Assembly (NCBI RefSeq): GCF_025643595.1
Contig: NZ_CP102826.1
Span: 4,960,001-5,024,000 of the forward strand
Origin: Saccharopolyspora rosea
Lineage (GTDB): Bacteria; Actinomycetota; Actinomycetes; Mycobacteriales; Pseudonocardiaceae
Direction of reading: 5' to 3'
Length of the DNA: 64,000 nucleotides
The position numbers and the translations under genes are program-made. Positions 35,542 through 44,514 of this stretch are shown here, in pieces (position 1 is the stretch's first letter; the number at the start of each line of letters is the position of its first letter). A model generated the notes under the pieces. That model was not told the DNA's origin, did not search any database, and worked only from the letters and a program-made list of their open reading frames with translations.

Positions 35542-36975
35542 TCACGCCTCGACGGGCGCGGGGGTTTCCGCCGCCTCCCGACCGCTGAGGCGGGCGTTCC
35601 AGGTCCGCAGGACCTCCTCGTCGGTGCGCGGCGTCAGCAGGCTCACCACCACGTAGCAGACCAGGCTCGCGCCGAGCCCGTAGTAGATCGGTTCGTTGGC
35701 CAGCAGTCCGTCGACCGCCATCGACACCAGCACCACGACCGAACCGACCACCATGGACACCAGCGCCCCCGCCCGGGTGCCGCGCTTCCACACCAGACCG
35801 CCGAGGATGGCCACCAGCAGCCCGCCGACCAGGATGTTGTAGGCGACGGTGAGCGCCGCGACCACGTCGTGCACCGCGGTCGCGATGCCGATGGTCACCA
35901 GGCCCAGCACCAGCGTGGTGATCCGGCTGGTGGTCACACCGACCGCGCCGCGCCGGAACCGGCCGAGGATGTCCGTGGTGGTCACCGTGGAGCAGGCGAT
36001 CAGCGCGCCGCTGGAGGTCGACATCAGCGCGGACAGCGCGGCGGCCAGCACCAGGCCGCGCACCCCGGACGGCAGCAGGTGCTCGACGATCGTGGCGAAG
36101 GCGTCGTCCGCGTCGCCGAGGTGCGGGTACAGCGCCCGGGCCGCGGTGCCGACCAGCGCCCCGGCGAAGCCGTAGACCAGGCAGTACGCCCCGGACAGCA
36201 GGCCGCCGCCGGTGGCCACCCGCGGACTGCGGGCGGTGAACACCCGCTGCCAGATGTCCTGACCGATGAGCAGCCCGAACCCGTAGGTGAGCACGTAGGT
36301 GACGATCGTGGCGCCGCCGATGCCGCCGAGGTCGAAGAACCCGGCGGGGACGCGGTCGGCCAACCCGCTCGCGCCGCCGACCGCGACGAGGGCGGCGGGC
36401 AGCAGGATCAGCATGATGCCGATCGTCTTGATGACGAACTGGGCGATGTCGGTGAGCGTGATCGACCACATGCCGCCGAGCACCGAGTACAGCACCACGA
36501 TCGCGCCGCCGATCACGATGCCCAGCGCGCTGGGCAGGCCGAACAGCACGTGGAAGATCGTCGCGAAGGACAGCGTCGAGGTGACCGTGAGCATCAGCGT
36601 GTAGCCCCACATCACCACGCCGGCGATCACCGTCGACGACCCGCCGTAGCGCAGGTCCAGCATCTCCGAGACGGTGTAGACGCGCAGCCGCACCAGCCGC
36701 CGGGCGAAGAACGCGTGCAGCGCGAGGATGCCCAGCCCGATCGTCAGCACCAGCCAGGCACCCGAGATGCCGTGCGTGTAGCCGAGCCCGACACCGCCGA
36801 TCGTGGACGCGCCGCCGAGCACGATCGCCGACATCGTGCCGGAGTACATGAACCAGCCGAGTCGCCGTCCGGCCAGCAGGTAGTCGCTCTTGGTGCGCGC
36901 CATGCGCATGCCGATCCAGCCGATGCCGAGCATCGCGGCGATGTAGACCGCGATCACCACGTAGTCAGCGAGCAC
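35542..36975 (-). CDS. Sodium:solute symporter (SSS family)
   Basis: A 477-residue transporter with about 13 membrane segments. YTVSEMLDLRYG, GGMWSITLTDIAQFVIKTIG (in part), GFGLLIGQDIWQRVFTARS, and the conserved TM segment LAAALSALMSTSSGALIACST are typical. Members import organic acids, amino acids, proline or pantothenate with Na+. GTG 36975 has GGAGG 6 nt upstream. Divergent from the PucR gene and upstream of the TPP enzyme on the same strand (28 bp between), so the three genes form a probable uptake-catabolism-control unit. Confidence 0.9.
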   Translation of the reverse strand: MLADYVVIAVYIAAMLGIGWIGMRMARTKSDYLLAGRRLGWFMYSGTMSAIVLGGASTIGGVGLGYTHGISGAWLVLTIGLGILALHAFFARRLVRLRVYTVSEMLDLRYGGSSTVIAGVVMWGYTLMLTVTSTLSFATIFHVLFGLPSALGIVIGGAIVVLYSVLGGMWSITLTDIAQFVIKTIGIMLILLPAALVAVGGASGLADRVPAGFFDLGGIGGATIVTYVLTYGFGLLIGQDIWQRVFTARSPRVATGGGLLSGAYCLVYGFAGALVGTAARALYPHLGDADDAFATIVEHLLPSGVRGLVLAAALSALMSTSSGALIACSTVTTTDILGRFRRGAVGVTTSRITTLVLGLVTIGIATAVHDVVAALTVAYNILVGGLLVAILGGLVWKRGTRAGALVSMVVGSVVVLVSMAVDGLLANEPIYYGLGASLVCYVVVSLLTPRTDEEVLRTWNARLSGREAAETPAPVEA

Positions 36976-37040
36976 GGCGAACCTCCAGGGCTTGCGGGTG
37001 TTGCGGGACACCGTAAGCGCGCAGCGCACCCCGGGGACAT

Positions 37041-37070
37041 GGGACGTTCCGTCCCGGATCGGCGTACTCT
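37041..37070 (+). promoter_or_regulatory. Palindrome and -10 of the leaderless pucR gene
   Basis: GGGACG-TTC-CGTCCC (37041-37055) followed by TACTCT (37065-37070), which ends 6 nt before the GTG start. It lies in the gap shared with the divergent symporter gene. Confidence 0.45.
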
Positions 37071-37076
37071 CTGGCC

Positions 37077-38576
37077 GTGATGACCCAGCAGGTCGCGTCC
37101 GTTCCGCTGCGGGAGGTCGTCACCGCCCCCGGTCTCGCGCTCCAGGTCGTCGACGGCAGCGCGCGGCCCGGCGCGCTGGACCTGCCGGTGTGCTGGGCGC
37201 ACGTCAGCGAGCTGCGCGACCCGGCGCCCTACCTGCTCGGCGGTGAACTCCTGCTCACCGCCGGGGTCAACATGTCCGCCGCCGACGACCTCGACGACTA
37301 CGTGGCCGGGCTGCTCGCCGCCGGGGTGACCGCGCTCGGTTTCGGCCTGACGCCGCCGATGCACGACCGGCTGCCGGAACCGTTGCGGGACGCCTGCGTC
37401 GACCAGGGCCTGCCGCTGCTCGTGGTGCCGCGGCGCACCCCGTTCCTGGCGATCAGCCGCACCGTGGCGGTCGCGGTGGCCGAGGCGGCGCAGCGCGAGC
37501 AGCGGCGCCTCGCCGTGGCCCGCGAGGCGCTGGCCCGGGCCGCCCAGGGCGGGCTGGCAGCGCTGGTCCGGGAGCTGGCCGACCGGGTGGACGGCTGGGC
37601 CGCGCTGGTCGGTGCCCACGACGAGCGGGTGGCCGCGCACCGCGCCCCGGCCGCGTGGCCGCCCGCCGAGCTGCCCGACCTGTTCGCCCGGCTGCGCGCC
37701 GGCCGGGGCAGGCGCAGCGCCACCACGGCGCTCGCCGACGGCACGTCCGTGCTGGCGCAGCCGGTCTCCCCGCAGGCCGCCGGGTCGCGGCTGCTCGTGG
37801 TGGGGCGGCGCGACCGCTTCGGCGAGACCGACCGCGCGGTCGTCGCGGCGGCGACGACGCTGCTCGGCCTGGTCGGCGGCGCGGGCCCGGCGAGCACCGC
37901 GCTGGCCGGGGCGACCACGGGTCTGCTGCTGGGCGCGCTGCCGCGCGGCGCGGCGCTCGCCCGGCTGCTGCCCGGGACCGGCTACCGGGTGGTCGCGGGT
38001 GCGCCCCGCCGCCGAAGCCGACCGGGCGGGCCCACCGACCACGCGTGGCTGGTCGAACGACTCGGGACGCCGCTGGTCGACCTGACCGGCGACGGCGGCT
38101 TCACCGCGGTCGTCACCGAGCGCCCGTCCCGCGACGCGCTCGCCGCGGTGCACGGCCAGGGCTGGGTTCCGGTGGTCAGCCGCCACTGCGACGCCGACGC
38201 GCTGCCCCGCGCCGCCGGCGAGGTGACCGACCTGCTGGCACGCGGCCTGGCGCTGGACCGGCCGGTGGTGGCCGAGGACGCCGACCTCGGGCTGTCCACC
38301 GCCGTCCGCCCCGAGGCCGCGGCGGCCTTCGCCGCCGACGTCCTGGCGCCGCTGCGGCGCGCCGACGCGCAGGGCGGTCTGGTCGAGGTGCTGCGCACCT
38401 GGCTGGCCCACCACGGCGGTTGGGAGGCCACGGCCACCGCGCTGGGCATCCACCGCAACAGCGTCCGCCACCGCATCGCCCAGGTCGAGCGCGCCCTCGG
38501 CGTCGACCTCGCCGACCCGGAGGTCCGCATGCAGCTGTGGTTCGCCCTGCGCTGGGCCGATATCGGTTCGTCCTGA
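37077..38576 (+). CDS. PucR-family transcriptional regulator
   Basis: A 499-residue protein with an N-terminal PucR effector domain (about 10-130; PLREVVTAPGLALQVVDG, LLGGELLLTAGV, PLLVVPRRTPFLAISRTVA) and a C-terminal helix-turn-helix (about 435-495; LRTWLAHHGGWEATATALGIHRNSVRHRI in parts, LGVDLADPEVRMQLWFALR). PucR-type activators control purine, organic-acid and amine catabolism. Divergent from the symporter/TPP enzyme genes. Start is a GTG at 37077 or the adjacent ATG at 37080. An 11-bp-stem hairpin follows the stop. Confidence 0.9.
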   Translation: MMTQQVASVPLREVVTAPGLALQVVDGSARPGALDLPVCWAHVSELRDPAPYLLGGELLLTAGVNMSAADDLDDYVAGLLAAGVTALGFGLTPPMHDRLPEPLRDACVDQGLPLLVVPRRTPFLAISRTVAVAVAEAAQREQRRLAVAREALARAAQGGLAALVRELADRVDGWAALVGAHDERVAAHRAPAAWPPAELPDLFARLRAGRGRRSATTALADGTSVLAQPVSPQAAGSRLLVVGRRDRFGETDRAVVAAATTLLGLVGGAGPASTALAGATTGLLLGALPRGAALARLLPGTGYRVVAGAPRRRSRPGGPTDHAWLVERLGTPLVDLTGDGGFTAVVTERPSRDALAAVHGQGWVPVVSRHCDADALPRAAGEVTDLLARGLALDRPVVAEDADLGLSTAVRPEAAAAFAADVLAPLRRADAQGGLVEVLRTWLAHHGGWEATATALGIHRNSVRHRIAQVERALGVDLADPEVRMQLWFALRWADIGSS

Positions 38577-38619
38577 GCCGCACCTGCCTTCGAACCTGGT
38601 CCCGGGAGCAGGTTCGAAG
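38574..38619 (+). terminator. Hairpin after pucR, related to the stop-codon-anchored element
   Basis: CTTCGAACCTG (38588-38598) pairs perfectly with CAGGTTCGAAG (38609-38619), and the loop itself contains TCCCGGGA. The sequence begins at the TGA and shares the pattern TGAGC..CCTG...CGAACCTG.TCCC with the element at 25339. Confidence 0.75.
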
Positions 38620-38723
38620 CCCGGCTTTCCCGACCGCTGCCAGGACTTCCGTCGCCTGGTGCCGGTGGTCGCGGATCGGGGACCATGGGGTCGGGAACGT
38701 CGAACGCGCGGCGGAGGGACGAG

Positions 38724-38927
38724 ATGGCGAACCGGAACGTGCGTTTCGTGGGCGGGCCGCTGGACGGCCGGGTCCAGGTGCTGCGCGACTCGGAGGCCGT
38801 GGCGGGGCGGCTGCTGCGGCACATCCACCTGCACGACGGCCCCAAGATCGAGACGCACTACGAACTGCACTACACCCCGGCCAACGGCTGGGAGTACCAC
38901 CTCTGCGGCAGCGGCACCGCGCCATGA
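38724..38927 (+). CDS. Small conserved-looking hypothetical protein
   Basis: A 67-residue basic protein, MANRNVRFVGGPLDGRVQVL at the start and ETHYELHYTPANGWEYHL near the end. GGAGGGACGAG precedes the ATG. The opening RFVGGPLDGR recalls short proteins found in phages and actinomycetes, with no known function. It stands alone between pucR and the mutase genes. An earlier in-frame start at 38685 lacks a ribosome site. Confidence 0.65.
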   Translation: MANRNVRFVGGPLDGRVQVLRDSEAVAGRLLRHIHLHDGPKIETHYELHYTPANGWEYHLCGSGTAP

Positions 38928-39055
38928 GCGTTTGTCGGTGCTCTCCAAAAGCCGTGGATGTCGATCACTGAACCGCGACAGCGCCGCGGCGGCTGCGACG
39001 TGGCTCACAGGAATGATCGGTTCCGGAAATGCCGCGCGGGCCTACCATCACATCC

Positions 39056-40924
39056 ATGGTGGCGCACTCGACGTCGAGCGGCGGACCCGGCCTCGCCCTG
39101 GCCGCGGAGTTCGACGCCCCCTCCCGGGAGCAGTGGCAGGCGCAGGTGGCGAAGGTGCTGCGCAGGTCGGGCCTGATCGGGGACGAGGCACCACCCGGTC
39201 CGGTGGAGGACGTGCTGGCCTCGCGGACCTACGACGGGATCGCGGTGCACCCGCTGTACACCGGGACCGAGGTCGAGCCGGGAATGCCCGGTCTGGCGCC
39301 GTTCCTGCGCGGCAGCCGACCACAGGGCGGCGCGGTCGGCGGCTGGGACGTCCGGCAGCGCCACGCGCACCCCGACGCGGCCGAGTCGAACCGCGAGATC
39401 TTGGCGGATCTGTACAACGGCGTGTCGTCGCTGTGGCTGGTGCTGGGCACCGGCGGGCTCGCCGTCGACGATCTCGCGGACGCCCTGGAGGGCGTGCACC
39501 TGGACATGATCGGGGTGGTGCTCGACGCCGGGGAGGACTTCCCCGCCGCAGCCGACACCTACCTGGAGCTGGCCCGCGAGCAGGGCGTGCGACCGACCGC
39601 GCTGCTGGGGACGCTCGGCGCCGACCCGCTCTCGCAGCAGGCCAGGACGGGACGCGCGGGCGACCGCGAGGCCGCGGTGCGGCTGGCGCTGCGCTGCACC
39701 GCGGAGTTCCCCGGACTGCGCGCCCTGGTCGCCGACGGACTGCCGTACCACGACGCGGGCGGCTCGGACGCGCAGGAGCTCGGCTGCGCGCTGGCCGCGG
39801 GCACCACCTACCTGCGCTGGCTGGTCGACGCGGGCGCGGACGTCGACACCGCGGCCGGGCAGCTGGAGTTCCGCTACGCCGCGACCGCCGACCAGTTCCT
39901 CACCATCGCCAAGCTGCGGGCCGCGCGGCGGCTGTGGGAGCAGGTGACCCGCACCTGCGGTGTCGCCGAGCCCGGGCGGGCGCAGGTGCAGCACGCGGTG
40001 ACCTCGGAGCCGATGCTGACCCGCCGCGATCCGTGGGTGAACATGCTGCGCACCACGATCGCCACCTTCGCCGCCGGGACCGGCGGGGCGCAGGCGGTGA
40101 CCACGCTGCCCTTCGACGCGGCGATCGGGCTGCCGGATTCCTTCGCGCGCCGCATCGCCCGCAACACGCAGTCGTTGCTGCTGGAGGAGTCGCACCTGGC
40201 GCAGGTGATCGACCCGGCGGGCGGCTCGTGGTACGTCGAGTCGCTGACCGACGAGCTGGCCCGGGCGGCGTGGGGTTGGTTCCAGGAGATCGAGGCGGCG
40301 GGCGGGTTGCCCGCCGCGTTGGAGTCCGGGCTGGTCGCCGAGCGGTTGGCCGAGACCTGGCAGCGGCGGCGGGACGCGGTGGCGCACCGCACCGACGCGA
40401 TCACCGGTGTCAGCGAGTTCCCGAACCTGGACGAACCCCCGCTCCAGCGCGCGCCCGCGCCCGAGCGACCGGCGGGTGGGCTGCCGCGGCACCGCCACGC
40501 CGAGGATTTCGAAGCGCTGCGGGACGCCGCCGATGAACATCTCGCGGCCACCGGGGAGCGCCCGACGGTGTTCCTGGCGACGCTGGGGCCGCTGGCCGTC
40601 TACACCGCCCGCGAGTCGTTCACCCGCAACCTGTTGGCCGCCGGGGGCGTGGCCGCGACCGACGCGGGCGCCACGGAGTCCACTGAGGACGTTCTCGCCG
40701 CGTACTCCGGCGAACCGGTGGTGTGCCTGTGCTCCGGCGACGAGATCTACGCCGAACGCGCCGCCGGGACCGCCCGAGCGCTGAAGCGAGCCGGGGCGCA
40801 GTACGTGCTGCTGGCCGGGAAACCGGCCGAGCCGCCCGAGGGCGTCGACGCATTCGTGCACACCGGATGCGACGCGCGCGCCGTCCTCACCGACGTCCAC
40901 CGCAGGTTGGGAGTGGGGCAATGA
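39056..40924 (+). CDS. mutA: Methylmalonyl-CoA mutase small (beta) subunit
   Basis: A 622-residue subunit with the mutase TIM-barrel (about 30-440; [53 protein letters not shown] in parts, [20 protein letters not shown]) and a degenerate B12-type C-terminal domain (about 490-620) lacking the DxHxxG cobalt-ligand motif. It supports the large subunit in converting succinyl-CoA and (R)-methylmalonyl-CoA, linking propionate/odd-chain metabolism with polyketide extender supply. ATG 39056 matches the family start; no clear Shine-Dalgarno. Overlaps mutB by ATGA. Confidence 0.93.
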   Translation: MVAHSTSSGGPGLALAAEFDAPSREQWQAQVAKVLRRSGLIGDEAPPGPVEDVLASRTYDGIAVHPLYTGTEVEPGMPGLAPFLRGSRPQGGAVGGWDVRQRHAHPDAAESNREILADLYNGVSSLWLVLGTGGLAVDDLADALEGVHLDMIGVVLDAGEDFPAAADTYLELAREQGVRPTALLGTLGADPLSQQARTGRAGDREAAVRLALRCTAEFPGLRALVADGLPYHDAGGSDAQELGCALAAGTTYLRWLVDAGADVDTAAGQLEFRYAATADQFLTIAKLRAARRLWEQVTRTCGVAEPGRAQVQHAVTSEPMLTRRDPWVNMLRTTIATFAAGTGGAQAVTTLPFDAAIGLPDSFARRIARNTQSLLLEESHLAQVIDPAGGSWYVESLTDELARAAWGWFQEIEAAGGLPAALESGLVAERLAETWQRRRDAVAHRTDAITGVSEFPNLDEPPLQRAPAPERPAGGLPRHRHAEDFEALRDAADEHLAATGERPTVFLATLGPLAVYTARESFTRNLLAAGGVAATDAGATESTEDVLAAYSGEPVVCLCSGDEIYAERAAGTARALKRAGAQYVLLAGKPAEPPEGVDAFVHTGCDARAVLTDVHRRLGVGQ

Positions 40925-43128
40925 CGCAGCAGATCCCGAACTTCGCCGAGATCCCGCTGGACGCGGCGAAACCGGCCGATCCGGCGCGGTGGCAGGAGGC
41001 GTTGCTGGCCGAGACCGGCAAGGAGTCCGACGCGCTGGTGTGGGAGTCGCCGGAGGGCATCGGCGTGAAGCCGTTGTACACCGCCGCGGACGTGGCGGGC
41101 CTGGACTTCCTGCGCACGTACCCGGGACTGCCGCCGTTCCTGCGCGGGCCGTACCCGACGATGTACGTCAACCAGCCGTGGACGATCCGGCAGTACGCGG
41201 GGTTTTCCACCGCGGAGGAGTCGAACGCGTTCTACCGGCGCAATCTGGCGGCCGGGCAGAAGGGCCTGTCGGTGGCGTTCGACCTGGCCACCCACCGCGG
41301 TTACGACTCGGACCACCCGCGGGTCGGCGGGGACGTCGGCATGGCGGGTGTGGCGATCGACTCGATCTACGACATGCGGCAGCTGTTCGACGGCATCCCG
41401 TTGGACCGCATGAGCGTGTCGATGACGATGAACGGTGCGGTGCTGCCGGTGATGGCGCTGTTCATCGTCGCCGCCGAAGAGCAGGGCGTGGCGCCGGAGA
41501 AGTTGGCGGGGACCATCCAGAACGACATCCTCAAGGAGTTCATGGTCCGCAACACCTACATCTACCCGCCGCAGCCGTCGATGCGGATCATCTCCGACAT
41601 CTTCGCCTACACCTCGCGGCGGATGCCGAAGTTCAACTCGATCTCGATCTCCGGGTACCACATCCAGGAGGCCGGGGCGACCGCCGATCTGGAGTTGGCG
41701 TACACGCTGGCCGACGGGGTGGAGTACCTGCGCGCCGGGCGGCAGGCCGGGTTGGACATCGACGCGTTCGCGCCCCGGTTGTCGTTCTTCTGGGGCATCG
41801 GGATGAACTTCGCGATGGAGGTCGCCAAGCTGCGCGCGGCGCGGCTGCTGTGGGCCAAACTGGTCCGGCCCTTCGGACCGGAGAACCCGAAATCCCTGTC
41901 GCTGCGCACCCATTCGCAGACCTCGGGCTGGTCGCTGACCGCCCAGGACGTCTACAACAACGTGGTGCGCACCTGCGTGGAGGCGATGGCCGCCACCCAG
42001 GGGCACACCCAGTCGCTGCACACCAACGCGCTGGACGAGGCGCTGGCGCTGCCCACCGACTTCTCCGCGCGCATCGCGCGCAACACCCAACTGGTGTTGC
42101 AGCAGGAATCCGGCACCACCCGGGTCATCGACCCGTGGGGCGGGTCCTACTACCTGGAGCGGCTGACCGCCGATCTGGCCGAACGCGCCTGGTCGCACAT
42201 CCGCGAGGTCGAAGACGCCGGCGGCATGGCCCAGGCCATCGACGCCGGGATCCCGAAGATGCGCATCGAGGAAGCCGCCGCCCGCACCCAGGCCCGCATC
42301 GACTCCGGGCGCCAGCCGCTCATCGGCGTCAACAAGTACCGCCACGACGGCGACGAGCAGATCGACGTGCTCAAAGTGGACAACGCCGGAGTCCGCGCGC
42401 AGCAGCTGGACAAGCTCCGGCGGCTGCGCGAGGAACGCGACCAGCAAGCCTGCGAGGACGCGTTGCGGCGGCTGTCGGCCGCGGCCGAGGCCGCGATGTC
42501 CGACCAGCGGCCCGACGACCTCGACCACAACCTGCTCACCCTGGCCGTGGACGCCGCGCGGGCCAAGGCGACCGTCGGGGAGATCTCCGACGCCCTGGAG
42601 AAGGTCTTCGGCCGCCACTCCGGGCAGATCCGTACCATCACCGGCGTGTACCGCGACGAGTCCGGGCCGTCGGAGGCGCTCGACGCCGCCCGCACCGAAG
42701 TCGCCGACTTCGCCGAGGTCGAGGGGCGCCGACCGCGCATCCTGGTCGCCAAAATGGGCCAGGACGGCCACGACCGCGGGCAGAAGGTCATCGCGACCGC
42801 CTTCGCCGACCTCGGTTTCGACGTGGACGTCGGACCGCTGTTCCAGACCCCGGCCGAAGTCGCCCGCCAAGCCGCCGAATCCGACGTGCACATCGTCGGC
42901 GTGTCCAGCCTCGCCGCCGGACACCTCACGCTCGTCCCGGCGCTGCGCGACGAACTGGCCGAACAGGGCCGCGAGGACATCATGATCGTCGTCGGCGGTG
43001 TCATCCCGCCCGCCGACTTCGACGCGCTGCGCCAAGCCGGAGCCGCCGCGATCTTCCCGCCCGGCACCCCCATCGCCGACGCGGCGCGCGGCCTGCTCGC
43101 CGAACTGCGCACCCGACTCGAACACTGA
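40921..43128 (+). CDS. mutB: Methylmalonyl-CoA mutase large (alpha) subunit
   Basis: A 735-residue catalytic subunit. TIM-barrel motifs [39 protein letters not shown] and [16 protein letters not shown] surround the substrate site. The cobalamin domain has [20 protein letters not shown] with the DGHDRG cobalt-coordinating His, then [13 protein letters not shown] and [13 protein letters not shown]. Full-length, B12-dependent. Start ATG 40921 is coupled to the mutA stop; meaB begins 2 bp after its end. Confidence 0.96.
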   Translation: MTQQIPNFAEIPLDAAKPADPARWQEALLAETGKESDALVWESPEGIGVKPLYTAADVAGLDFLRTYPGLPPFLRGPYPTMYVNQPWTIRQYAGFSTAEESNAFYRRNLAAGQKGLSVAFDLATHRGYDSDHPRVGGDVGMAGVAIDSIYDMRQLFDGIPLDRMSVSMTMNGAVLPVMALFIVAAEEQGVAPEKLAGTIQNDILKEFMVRNTYIYPPQPSMRIISDIFAYTSRRMPKFNSISISGYHIQEAGATADLELAYTLADGVEYLRAGRQAGLDIDAFAPRLSFFWGIGMNFAMEVAKLRAARLLWAKLVRPFGPENPKSLSLRTHSQTSGWSLTAQDVYNNVVRTCVEAMAATQGHTQSLHTNALDEALALPTDFSARIARNTQLVLQQESGTTRVIDPWGGSYYLERLTADLAERAWSHIREVEDAGGMAQAIDAGIPKMRIEEAAARTQARIDSGRQPLIGVNKYRHDGDEQIDVLKVDNAGVRAQQLDKLRRLREERDQQACEDALRRLSAAAEAAMSDQRPDDLDHNLLTLAVDAARAKATVGEISDALEKVFGRHSGQIRTITGVYRDESGPSEALDAARTEVADFAEVEGRRPRILVAKMGQDGHDRGQKVIATAFADLGFDVDVGPLFQTPAEVARQAAESDVHIVGVSSLAAGHLTLVPALRDELAEQGREDIMIVVGGVIPPADFDALRQAGAAAIFPPGTPIADAARGLLAELRTRLEH

Positions 43129-43130
43129 CC

Positions 43131-44117
43131 ATGCCGCGCACCGTCGACGTCTCCGACTACGCCAAGGGCGTGCTCGCCGGCTCCCGCACGAAGCTGGCGC
43201 AGGCGATCACGCTCGTCGAGTCCACCCGCGCCGAACACCGGGTGAAGGCCCAGGAGTTGCTGGTGGAGCTGCTGCCGCACAGCGGCGGTGCGCACCGGGT
43301 CGGCATCACCGGCGTGCCCGGCGTGGGCAAGTCCACGTTCATCGAGGCGCTGGGCACCGCGCTCACCGCGGCCGGGCACCGGGTCGCGGTGCTGGCCGTC
43401 GACCCGTCGTCGACCCGCAGCGGCGGCAGCATCCTCGGTGACAAGACCCGCATGGGACGACTGGCGTCGGACCCGGCGGCGTTCGTGCGGCCCTCGCCCT
43501 CGGCGGGCACGCTCGGCGGCGTCGCGCGGGCGACGCGCGAGACGATCGTGCTGATGGAGGCCGCCGGGTTCGACGTGGTGCTGGTCGAAACCGTCGGCGT
43601 CGGGCAGTCCGAGGTCACCGTGGCCGGGATGGTCGACTGCTTCCTGCTGCTGACCCTGGCCCGCACCGGCGACCAGTTGCAGGGCATCAAGAAGGGCGTG
43701 CTGGAGCTGGCCGACATCATCGCGGTCAACAAGGCCGACGGCGAGCACGAGGGCGAGGCCCGCAAGGCGGCGCGCGAGCTGCGCGGCGCGCTGCGGCTGC
43801 TCACCCCGGTCAGCGCCACCTGGCGACCGCCCGTGCTGACCTGCAGCGGACTGCACGGGAGCGGCCTGGACGCGGTGTGGGAGCAGGTCGAGCAGCACCG
43901 CGCGGCACTGGCCGAGACCGGCGAGCTGGCCGAGAAGCGCAGCCGCCAGCAGGTCGAGTGGACGTGGGCGCTGGTGCGCGACCAGCTGATGTCCGAACTG
44001 CTGCACCACCCGGGCGTGCGGGCGGTCGTGGACTCGGTGGAGGCGCAGGTTCGGGCCGGTGAGCTGACCGCGAGCCTGGCCGCCGAGCGACTGCTGGACG
44101 CCTTCCGGCAGGCTTGA
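43131..44117 (+). CDS. meaB: Methylmalonyl-CoA mutase chaperone GTPase
   Basis: A 328-residue MeaB/ArgK-type G3E GTPase: Walker [35 protein letters not shown], switch III-like [15 protein letters not shown], and the NKAD guanine motif. It loads and protects the adenosylcobalamin cofactor of MutB. ATG 43131 directly follows the mutB stop. Confidence 0.95.
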   Translation: MPRTVDVSDYAKGVLAGSRTKLAQAITLVESTRAEHRVKAQELLVELLPHSGGAHRVGITGVPGVGKSTFIEALGTALTAAGHRVAVLAVDPSSTRSGGSILGDKTRMGRLASDPAAFVRPSPSAGTLGGVARATRETIVLMEAAGFDVVLVETVGVGQSEVTVAGMVDCFLLLTLARTGDQLQGIKKGVLELADIIAVNKADGEHEGEARKAARELRGALRLLTPVSATWRPPVLTCSGLHGSGLDAVWEQVEQHRAALAETGELAEKRSRQQVEWTWALVRDQLMSELLHHPGVRAVVDSVEAQVRAGELTASLAAERLLDAFRQA

Positions 44118-44120
44118 GGC

Positions 44121-44477
44121 ATGCGGATCGGCTACGACCCCCACTCCGACGTCGCCCCGTTCGAGCAGGTGCGCTCGGGCATCGCGGAACGGATCAACAC
44201 CGGCGAGCTGCCGGTCGGCGCGAAGCTGCCGACCGTCCGGGCGCTGGCCGCCGACCTCGGCATCGCGGCCAACACCGTCGCCAAGTCCTACCGCGAGCTG
44301 GAACGCGCCGGCCTGATCGAGACGCGCGGCCGCGCGGGCACGTTCGTCAGCGCCACCGGCGACCGCAGCCGCGCCCGCGCCGCCGCGGCGGCAGCGGCCT
44401 ACGCCCGCACCGTCCGCGATCTCGGCCTGGACGCCGACGAAGCGCTCGGCATCGTCCGCGCCGCCCTGGAATCCTGA
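44121..44477 (+). CDS. Short GntR-family regulator, YtrA type
   Basis: A 118-residue protein with a winged helix-turn-helix (about 12-78; FEQVRSGIAERINTGELPVG, LPTVRALAADLGIAANTVAKSYRELE in parts) and a short helical dimerisation tail, lacking FCD or UTRA domains. YtrA-type regulators usually sit with ABC exporters, but here the gene follows meaB by 3 bp and so may be co-transcribed with the mutase genes. Effector unknown. Confidence 0.88.
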   Translation: MRIGYDPHSDVAPFEQVRSGIAERINTGELPVGAKLPTVRALAADLGIAANTVAKSYRELERAGLIETRGRAGTFVSATGDRSRARAAAAAAAYARTVRDLGLDADEALGIVRAALES

Positions 44478-44514
44478 GCGATCCGGGGCGGCGCGGTCGC
44501 TGTGTCCACTGTGG

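Noticed and set aside
38928..39055. Possible riboswitch before the B12-dependent mutase genes
   Set aside because: No cobalamin-riboswitch B12-box or characteristic multi-stem pattern could be seen in the 128-bp gap.
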